The notes below the pieces were generated by a model that saw nothing but the letters and a program-made list of their open reading frames with translations, did no database searches and had not been told where the DNA came from. A DNA stretch of 64,000 nucleotides from assembly GCA_026390595.1 (NCBI GenBank), contig JAPLFQ010000021.1, positions 124,001-188,000 on the forward strand, given 5' to 3'. This document shows, piece after piece, positions 37,101 to 43,486 of the stretch (the stretch's first letter is position 1; each line of letters opens with the position of its first letter). The position numbers and the translations under genes were made by a program. Source of the stretch: Ignavibacteriales bacterium. GTDB lineage: Bacteria; Bacteroidota; Ignavibacteria; UBA10030.

Positions 37101-37404
37101 TGCATCAGATTCGAAGTGGCCCCTCTGCCCGGCAAACATCGGCTTGAAGGAACGGAAACTGACTTGGGATTCAATTGGTAAGGATGCGTTCTGGTACCGG
37201 ATCTACAGGAGCAACAAGCCGGGCTTCAAGGCGGGTCCGGCAAACCTGGTCACATACGTCGCAGCGGGGACAACGGGTTTCAAAGATAATGGAGAAGGGT
37301 TTGATGGAGCGGCGCTGAAGGGAGATTGGTATTATCGCGTGACGGCTGTTTCCCGGTCGGGCGTGGAGAGCCCAGCTACACCTGCGGTCAAAATAGTTTA
37401 TTGA
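34144..37404 (+). CDS. Large secreted GH67-like (alpha-glucuronidase-related) protein with CBM6-like and Fn3 domains
   Basis: The 1086-residue protein starts at the ATG at 34144, with a signal peptide (LLISALLVSICFDSTLVSAQ); the longer open frame back to 33811 overlaps the sugar porter gene. Residues about 25-150 form a GH67-N-like domain (FASKELQRYLYQLSG, GCLYGVYGLLTDYY). Residues about 170-570 form a barrel (ILDQMAKMRLNFIHIHNYNGE, GVKVGLGLDIDLIP, YLLCFQSENVG). Residues about 600-720 look like a CBM6 (WIDAGEWARFADVDFG). Fn3-like modules fill the C-terminal third. It resembles alpha-glucuronidases in outline, but I cannot confirm the catalytic acids. It is the last gene of the operon. Confidence 0.72.
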   Translation: MKALLISALLVSICFDSTLVSAQIAKATKSDAVRIVIGAKASELERFASKELQRYLYQLSGTLPEIRTDSKSLDCPTFIIGQTRTNSIVARLASTHQVEVSPSDPGPQGYVLKKTLVNKQPALVIAGSDEVGCLYGVYGLLTDYYRVGFFLGGDILPDSKSSLTLVDVDEKKSPSMYVRGFLPWTNFPQSATSYSWEDWKFILDQMAKMRLNFIHIHNYNGELGHNEMYHNFVYKGFTSRVWMPTARQAHAWAMSPWDVNKYRFGASDLFDDYDFGADCALHNENLSNEEVFRKSASLFQKVIDYAHSRGVKVGLGLDIDLIPKEYKAQADDPEVVRARVDQLVNDYPNLDYLLCFQSENVGKDPRFYEIWKKIFTGFYDGVKLRMPRTRVAVAGWGLNPASIATLPPDVICAPISYYSDRCETGAIYGDREYWGCPWLERDFYSSEYYYPYNLHLKNTIAAFKERAPNMKGFYCLTWRLTDAVEPKMWYVARAPWDGKGDLNSAETVYEQYAALAYGPRAAKDIAGIINQNEPFASDYAECEGTPPFGRLDARGLFQIARFRFFKDHPESVQERSAATYSEGYGIGKNRCEEGGECVDWIDAGEWARFADVDFGVNATTFEVRVASATEGGIIELRLDSAAGPVIGSCTVRNTGGLQQWSTAQGAILPTSGKHTLHMNFLSNRDPFRDYAKAIAQLKVIDEWIAGSGSSNQKTRLGQLRSRIAAAKDHIELNKNFGTYTWADLPGATESWARNFTSRVTDISSLGNVMSMQNRYIQRNYAALEDTLRKGQTLKAPTSVSVRGTKDGVIVRWASDDPNAAGFTVYRSGEPVNEKSLARHVRFFVDRLDGVFSYSVTARGMDGKESPLSVPVVCAAGKADSTAPQIVLVSPPGTGVSGQPAWIKARILDTRSYDEISAKLYYRAPEQKKWNVVPMDRRTKAVFAAEIPGTDLTGKGVQYYIEASDGTNTAVYPPSSPAAPLSIAVSAASDSKWPLCPANIGLKERKLTWDSIGKDAFWYRIYRSNKPGFKAGPANLVTYVAAGTTGFKDNGEGFDGAALKGDWYYRVTAVSRSGVESPATPAVKIVY

Positions 37405-37475
37405 TTCATAGTTGAGCTTGGTCTCAGCAGTCAGGAATGGAACACCTGACGAGCGATGGTTGGGTGTGAACTCCT

Positions 37476-37487
37476 CCCCCCCCCCCC
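37476..37487. repeat. Run of twelve C
   Basis: A 12-base C homopolymer lies in the 120-base gap between the convergent GH67-like and symporter genes. It is non-coding. Such a run is prone to slippage and to sequencing error. Confidence 0.9.
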
Positions 37488-37525
37488 TCGCTTTTCGTGA
37501 GCTTTGCGCTAATCACATGTTCAAG

Positions 37526-39319
37526 CTACGTTCCAACCGATGCCCATCCGCGCTTGGTAAGATTTCTGTAGATCATCGCAAAGGATACGGCCGCGATACA
37601 GAGGAACACCGAGCCAAGCAGAAACTCACCGAATATCATTTTCCCGATACCGAAGAGAGTCATATATATCATCAGGCATCCGAAAGCCCAGTTCGAAAGG
37701 TTGAAAAGATCGTCGTGCTCCGGCACCACGTCCTTCACTTTGGCTGCGATTGGTCCCCACATCCTCGCTGACGGCCTCACCTTCCGGTAGAACGACACAA
37801 GAATTTCATCCGGTTCCGGTTTCGTAAGAAAGGTGACTGTCAACCATACCACGGTTGTTACTCCGGTCGTAATCAGCACGAGGTAGGCAAAGTCGTAAGC
37901 GTTGCTGCTCGTCATGCCGAAACCGAACTCGAGGACCAGCGAGATAATGAACGCAGACAACATCGCCGAGACCTCACTCCAAGCGTTGATCCTCCACCAG
38001 AACCACCGAAGAATGTAAACAAGCCCCGTTCCCGCTCCGAGCGCCATCAGGAACTGCCATGCCTGCGCAATCGATTCCATATAGAACGAGACGATCGCAG
38101 AACAGATCATCAGAATCACTGTCGTCATTTGGGAAACCGTCACATAGTGTTTTTCCGTTTCATTCTTCTTGATGAAGCGTCTATAGACGTCACTGACGAG
38201 GTACGACGCGCCCCAGTTGAATTGTGTGCCGATGGTCGACATATAGGCGGCGGCAAAGGCAGCGATCATGAGGCCGCGGAGCGAAATCGGGAGATGGAGC
38301 ATCATGATCCGGATGTATCCTGACTCCGGATCGGCTGCGAAGGCCGGATCATGCTGGAATTGCACCATCGCGACGAGAGCCACCAGGATCCAGGGCCATG
38401 GACGGATCGCATAATGAGCGATGTTGAACCACAGGGTAGCGAGGATGGAGTGCTTTTCATTCTTTGCTGAGAAGATCCGCTGTGCGATGTATCCGCCGCC
38501 ACCGGGTTCGGCTCCGGGATACCATGTGGCCCACCAGTTCACCGCGATATAAACGAGAAACGTTATCATTGGCATCCAAAGCGAGTTCAAATCCGGCGTG
38601 AACGACATGACCGATCCCGTCGTCCCTGTCCCGGCATTCCTCGCCTGATCGATTTGCGTCAATCCTGCTTTCAGTCCCGACATCCCTCCAACCGCCTCGA
38701 CCGCGAACACAGCCAACGCAATGACCATCCCCATCTTCAAGACGAATTGAAACAAGTCCATCACCAACACGCCCCAGAGACCTGAGAGGGTCGAAATCGA
38801 GGCGGTCAGCACCATGATCCCGATGAGGATGACAATCGCATAAATCTTGTCCACCCCCAGAACGAGGGTCAGGATCTTGATCATCGCCAGATTGACCCAT
38901 CCCATAATGATGAGATTGATCGGCAAGCCGAGGTAGAGCGCCCTGAAGCCACGCAGAAACGCCGCCGGCTTGCCGGAGTATCTGATTTCAGCGAACTCCA
39001 CGTCCGTCAAGATTCCCGCCCTTCTCCATAGTTTCGCGTAGAAGAAGACCGTAAGCATGCCACTGAAGACCATGCTCCACCAAATCCAATTGCCTGCGAT
39101 ACCATTGCGCGCAACGAGGCCAGTGACTGCGAGCGGCGTGTCAGCCGCGAACGTTGTTGCCACCATGGAGGTACCGGCGAGCCACCACGACACATTTCTG
39201 CCCGAGATGAAATACTCATCCACGCTGCCGGTGGCTTTCTTTCTGTAGTAGAGCCCGATCGCAAGGTTGAACGCGAAGTATGCGCCAATGATGATCCAGT
39301 CGACAAGGGTTAGCTGCAT
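37526..39319 (-). CDS. SSS-family sodium:solute symporter
   Basis: The 597-residue protein has about fourteen hydrophobic segments and the SSS pattern: DWIIIGAYFAFNLAIGLYY at the start, EYFISGRNVSWWLAGTSMVATTFAADTP in the first helices, and GLMIAAFAAAYMSTIGTQFNWGASYLVSD for the sodium-site helix. Such carriers import sugars, sugar acids or amino acids with sodium. Its place between a glucuronidase-like gene and peptidase-linked genes suggests a product of local hydrolysis, but the solute is unknown. It is on the strand opposite the GH operon. Confidence 0.92.
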   Translation of the reverse strand: MQLTLVDWIIIGAYFAFNLAIGLYYRKKATGSVDEYFISGRNVSWWLAGTSMVATTFAADTPLAVTGLVARNGIAGNWIWWSMVFSGMLTVFFYAKLWRRAGILTDVEFAEIRYSGKPAAFLRGFRALYLGLPINLIIMGWVNLAMIKILTLVLGVDKIYAIVILIGIMVLTASISTLSGLWGVLVMDLFQFVLKMGMVIALAVFAVEAVGGMSGLKAGLTQIDQARNAGTGTTGSVMSFTPDLNSLWMPMITFLVYIAVNWWATWYPGAEPGGGGYIAQRIFSAKNEKHSILATLWFNIAHYAIRPWPWILVALVAMVQFQHDPAFAADPESGYIRIMMLHLPISLRGLMIAAFAAAYMSTIGTQFNWGASYLVSDVYRRFIKKNETEKHYVTVSQMTTVILMICSAIVSFYMESIAQAWQFLMALGAGTGLVYILRWFWWRINAWSEVSAMLSAFIISLVLEFGFGMTSSNAYDFAYLVLITTGVTTVVWLTVTFLTKPEPDEILVSFYRKVRPSARMWGPIAAKVKDVVPEHDDLFNLSNWAFGCLMIYMTLFGIGKMIFGEFLLGSVFLCIAAVSFAMIYRNLTKRGWASVGT

Positions 39320-39458
39320 AGATGCCTCAGGTGGGCGAAAGTGAGGTAGAAATCAAAAGATGGACAAGAAATCGAATCATCTCACCATCGGGACATCTCA
39401 TCATCAGAAGAATTTGATGGCGGCCCGATGGATCGATCACCACATGACCCGAACATTG

Positions 39459-41351
39459 TCAGCGCTTCAGCAGGACTTCAATCTCTTTCGTCAGGTCTTT
39501 CACGAGTTCGTTACCGTCTTTGAATCCCACGTGCTTGAAACGGATCGTTCCGTTTCTATCGATGACGTAGGTGGTGGGGACTCCTTCGATGCCGAACTTC
39601 TCCTCAACGCCGGCAGTTTCATCCAACCCGGTGGGGATCGTGCATTTCATTCCCGTCATGGATTTTTTTATCAGCGTGTCCCGGGCGGCACCGGCCGCGT
39701 TCTCCGCAGTGTTGATCGTCAGGAAAGAGACCGTCCTGTAGTACTGATAGGCCTCGAACACTTTCTGAACCTGGGGAAGCGCCTCCCTGCTTGTGCCGCA
39801 CCACGTCGCCCAGAACGTCACGACGAGCACTTTCCCGCGCAGTTCTTCCAGCTTCAGTTGTCCACCCTCGACGGATCTCAGTGAAAACTCCGGAGCTGGC
39901 GTGCTGAGAGCATCTTTCATGAGCCGCGACTGCTCAGCGATTCTGGCTTCTTGCACCGCCTTGTCGTAACCGTTCAACGACCCGTGAACCTTCGAATAAG
40001 CAGCTTTGAACTTCTCGACGATCTTAAGATTCGAATTCCCCTTGCTGACACTCGCGAAGCCGAGCTCCTCTGCCTTCTGGTACTTGTTTGTTGCCAGAAG
40101 CGCTTCGATCAGATTGAAATTGACGGAGAGATCCGTTCCCCTCGTCAGCACGTATGCTTCGGCGAAATCTTTCTCCGCTGCATCGTGTTTCCCGAGTTTG
40201 GAGTACGCTTGTCCGCGAGTCTGCAGAAGGGCCGCCAATGTAGCTGATCGAGCCCGCTTCCAGTCCTCGAGGGGCAATGAAGCTGGCTTGGATGACTCTT
40301 CCTGTTTCCGGACTGCGTCAATACCTTCCGATAACCACGACGCGGCTTTCTCTTCGCCAGCCCCCTTTGCGATCATCGGTACAGCCAGATTCTTGTACAA
40401 TGCGGGATCGTTTGTGGATGACGACTTCAGGACCGCATACGCCTTGTCGTAATCCCCTGTCTGTATATAGAGCATCACGAGTTGTCGCCTGTCAGCGGTC
40501 GCCTCTTCGCTCTTCAGCGGAAAATCGGAGAGATGCTGCTCGAGAAGCTTGATCTTCTTTGCGGGATCTTTTTCGACGGAGAGGCCCATAAGGCGGGTTG
40601 ACGCTGCGACTTTTCCTTTGGGATTCTCGGCGATAAAGACTGTTCGCAGAGAATCGGCCTTCTTTTTCTCCCCAACCTGGTCGAACCACACGAGAAGCGT
40701 CGGGAGCGCATCGTCATTCCGTCGAAACTGCTTGAGCGCATTGACGAGCTCTCTCTTAACGAGCGCCGTGCCGGCCTTCGTCGGTGCCGGATTCGTTTCG
40801 AGGTACCACGCAAGGTTGACCGCAGAGTAATCTTCAGGGAAGAGCTTCCGCTCCGTCACAAGTTCCGATTTTGCAGCGGCGACGTTCTTTTCGAATTTGT
40901 ATCCCATGTAACCGCCGAACGCGAGAAGAGCAGCCCGCCAGTAACGCCCCGCCCTGAGAGACTTGCCGTCTGGACCGACAACGAGCGTTCCCCAACCTTT
41001 TCCGCCGTTGTCATCCTTCAGATCGCCGGATACAAACTCGTGAACCAAGTACCGTGCGTCATCCTGCTTCAGGCTCACAGTGGCTTTCCAGATATTTCCG
41101 GATTTCTCCATTGGGGTCTCTACCAACACTGCCTGGGAACCCAAGTCGCGGAGAACAAGCGTCCTCAGCGTCAGAGCGGCAGGCCTTCGAATCGCCGCGT
41201 TCTGTGCCCCTGCATTGTAGTTTATCTTGACGCTGTCATGAATCCTGGGATTTTGGGGGACGATGGAAACCAGCTGTCCGTGCAGACTTTGCGAACCTGT
41301 CACCAGCGCTGTTATGAGAGCCAAAACTGGGAATATACGAGGCACCCGCAT
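39459..41351 (-). CDS. TPR protein with C-terminal TlpA-like thioredoxin domain, CGTS motif
   Basis: The 630-residue protein has a signal peptide (FPVLALITALVTGSQSLHGQ), a central helical TPR-like part and a thioredoxin domain from about residue 480. The domain has the TlpA pattern APEFSLRSVEGGQLKLEELRGKVLVVTFWATWC and the cis-Pro in EGVPTTYVID. The usual CxxC is C518-G-T-S521, so the second catalytic cysteine is Ser. It cannot form the normal intramolecular disulfide; a monothiol or structural role is likely. The ATG at 41351 has AAGGAG nine bases upstream; the frame is open back to 41417 but that start would hide the signal peptide. Confidence 0.88.
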   Translation of the reverse strand: MRVPRIFPVLALITALVTGSQSLHGQLVSIVPQNPRIHDSVKINYNAGAQNAAIRRPAALTLRTLVLRDLGSQAVLVETPMEKSGNIWKATVSLKQDDARYLVHEFVSGDLKDDNGGKGWGTLVVGPDGKSLRAGRYWRAALLAFGGYMGYKFEKNVAAAKSELVTERKLFPEDYSAVNLAWYLETNPAPTKAGTALVKRELVNALKQFRRNDDALPTLLVWFDQVGEKKKADSLRTVFIAENPKGKVAASTRLMGLSVEKDPAKKIKLLEQHLSDFPLKSEEATADRRQLVMLYIQTGDYDKAYAVLKSSSTNDPALYKNLAVPMIAKGAGEEKAASWLSEGIDAVRKQEESSKPASLPLEDWKRARSATLAALLQTRGQAYSKLGKHDAAEKDFAEAYVLTRGTDLSVNFNLIEALLATNKYQKAEELGFASVSKGNSNLKIVEKFKAAYSKVHGSLNGYDKAVQEARIAEQSRLMKDALSTPAPEFSLRSVEGGQLKLEELRGKVLVVTFWATWCGTSREALPQVQKVFEAYQYYRTVSFLTINTAENAAGAARDTLIKKSMTGMKCTIPTGLDETAGVEEKFGIEGVPTTYVIDRNGTIRFKHVGFKDGNELVKDLTKEIEVLLKR

Positions 41352-41606
41352 GCGATCGATCTCCTTCTGACTGACTATATGGGAGGTTAATGTAAGAACA
41401 TCGGTGCGCGCATTCAAGCTGTATTTCGAGCCGCGGCACCTCCCGGAGCGGAAGAGAGCGGAGAAGCGAGACTTTCCGGCCGCTCATCCGTCTTATTTTT
41501 TTAACTTGAAGCATCTTCGTTTTCACAATACCTTGACACACTTCCAGTCTGAACGCACGAATCTGCCGCATCGCAACTCTCATTCACCATCCATCGAGGA
41601 GGTTTC

Positions 41607-43205
41607 ATGAAAAATGCACTACGGATTGTGTTCCCAATCCTCTTGGGAATCCTGTTCATCGTTCCCGCACTCGCACAGCCATTCGGCATGCAGAATATGG
41701 GACCAACGTTTCCGACAGACGACCAGATCGTCAAGAACCTGCACAAGGAAGCGATGGATTCTTCCCACCTTCCCATGCTTGCCCATGAACTTCTGGACGT
41801 CATCGGGCCGCGGCTCGTCGGGTCACCGAGCATGATCAAGGCAAACAACTGGGTTATTGCCAAATACCAGTCGTGGGGAATCGATGCAAAGAACGAAGAA
41901 TATGGCAAGTGGCGCGGATGGGATCGCGGCACCACGCATATCGATCTGCTGCAGCCGCGGGTTCGCACTCTCGAAGGGACGGTCCTCTCATGGAGCCCGG
42001 CAACGAAAAAAGGGGGCGTGACTGCCGGATTGATCATTGTCGCTGACGGTCCCGATTCAGCCGCATTTCTGAAATGGCTGCCAAGCGTCAAAGGGAAATT
42101 TGTGCTTGTATCGGGACCGCAACCAACCGGGCGTCCTGACAAGGTGTGGGAAGAATTCGGAACAAAAGAGTCGTTTGACAGCCTGAAGTCTCAGCGTACA
42201 AAAATGAACGACGATTGGTCAAAACGGATCCGAAAAACAGGATTCAGACCCGACACGCTCGCGTGGATTCTTGAGCAAGCAGGCGCAGCGGGGGTCGTGA
42301 CCTCGATGTGGTCGAATGGATGGGGAGTCTACCGTGTGTTCGGAACCACCAACGAGAAGATTCCGGTGGTCGCGCTCAGCCTCGAGGACTACAACCTTCT
42401 TTTCAGATTGACAGAGTACGGCGATGGCCCGGTGATCCGCGTCGAGACCGAATCAAAGTTCACGGGTGTCGCACCGGCGTTCAACACGATCGGCATGATC
42501 CGCGGCACCGAGAAACCCGAGGAGTACGTCGTCCTCTCTGCACATCTTGATTCCTGGGAAGCCGGCTCCGGCGCAACAGACAACGGGACGGGCACAATCA
42601 TCATGATGGAGACAATGCGCCTGCTCAAGAAGTATTATCCAAACCCCAAGCGCACCATCCTCGTTGGACATTGGTGCAGTGAAGAACAGGGCTTGAACGG
42701 CTCACGGGCATTCGTCAAAGACCACGCTGACATGCTCGAAAAAATTCAGGCAGTCTTTAACCAGGACAATGGAACCGGACGCATCACCAGCATCGGAGCA
42801 TCGGGCTTCATCAACGCGAGCGAACACCTTGCACGATGGTTTGCCCGGACGCCGGATAACCTGACACGCGGTATCACGCTCAGCCTTCCGGGGATGCCCG
42901 GAGGCGGCGGAACAGATCATGCCTCTTTTGTGGCAGCAGGAGTACCCTCCTTCGGCCTCGGCTCAAACGCCTGGGATTACTTCTCCTACACCTGGCACAC
43001 AAACCGGGACACTTACGACAAACTCGTATTTGACGATCTGGAGTACGATGTTGCGCTCACTGCCAGCCTGGTGTATCAGGCGAGTGAAGATCCGACATTT
43101 GTCGCCCGTGATCGGCGAACTCTGCCGGTGAACCGCCGGACGGGTCTGCCGGGGACGTGGCCTCCAGTGACGGAACCTGAAAGGGCGGGGCAAATAAGAA
43201 AATAA
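41607..43205 (+). CDS. M28-family zinc aminopeptidase/carboxypeptidase, secreted
   Basis: The 532-residue enzyme has a signal peptide (IVFPILLGILFIVPALAQ), a PA-type insert domain (about 130-290) and the M28 catalytic domain. The zinc ligands are recognisable in order: His in LSAHLDSW, Asp in GATDNGTG, the Glu pair in CSEEQG, Asp in NQDNGTG and His in YTWHTNRDT. AGGAGG lies six bases before the ATG. It would trim peptides outside the cytoplasm. It is divergent from the TlpA-like gene and ends at a strong terminator. Confidence 0.93.
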   Translation: MKNALRIVFPILLGILFIVPALAQPFGMQNMGPTFPTDDQIVKNLHKEAMDSSHLPMLAHELLDVIGPRLVGSPSMIKANNWVIAKYQSWGIDAKNEEYGKWRGWDRGTTHIDLLQPRVRTLEGTVLSWSPATKKGGVTAGLIIVADGPDSAAFLKWLPSVKGKFVLVSGPQPTGRPDKVWEEFGTKESFDSLKSQRTKMNDDWSKRIRKTGFRPDTLAWILEQAGAAGVVTSMWSNGWGVYRVFGTTNEKIPVVALSLEDYNLLFRLTEYGDGPVIRVETESKFTGVAPAFNTIGMIRGTEKPEEYVVLSAHLDSWEAGSGATDNGTGTIIMMETMRLLKKYYPNPKRTILVGHWCSEEQGLNGSRAFVKDHADMLEKIQAVFNQDNGTGRITSIGASGFINASEHLARWFARTPDNLTRGITLSLPGMPGGGGTDHASFVAAGVPSFGLGSNAWDYFSYTWHTNRDTYDKLVFDDLEYDVALTASLVYQASEDPTFVARDRRTLPVNRRTGLPGTWPPVTEPERAGQIRK

Positions 43206-43225
43206 CCGCCCACATCCGATACATC

Positions 43226-43260
43226 GAAGCGCCCGACCTTGTGCCGGGCGCTTCTGTTTT
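43226..43260 (+). terminator. Terminator after the M28 peptidase
   Basis: GAAGCGCCCG at 43226-43235 pairs with CGGGCGCTTC at 43245-43254, followed by TGTTTT. It lies 20 bases after the stop codon. Confidence 0.88.
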
Positions 43261-43358
43261 GAGTCGCTCTGCCGGTGAGGGTTCCTGAAAATGAAACGAG
43301 GCCGTTTCGAACAATAGGCACTGACCCCTTCGCCAGAAGGTGACGGGGAATGAGAGGA

Positions 43359-43387
43359 TTGTCATTCAGATCTTCTTTCACTATAAT
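43359..43387 (+). promoter_or_regulatory. Sigma70-like promoter for the GH78 gene
   Basis: TTGTCA at 43359-43364 and a perfect TATAAT at 43382-43387 are separated by exactly 17 bases. Transcription would start near 43394, about 93 bases before the rhamnosidase ATG. The spacing and matches are those of a strong housekeeping promoter. Confidence 0.7.
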
Positions 43388-43486
43388 GTCCCGACATCGC
43401 GGTCGCAAGTCCCTCCACGTATATCCTAACCTCCCACGGCAGGGAGCTAGACCACGTCAGAATTGCCTATGATACGAGGTCCTCTC

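Noticed and set aside
43269-43440. Possible small RNA between M28 and GH78 genes
   Set aside because: Apart from the GH78 promoter and leader I see no conserved structure to support an RNA gene.
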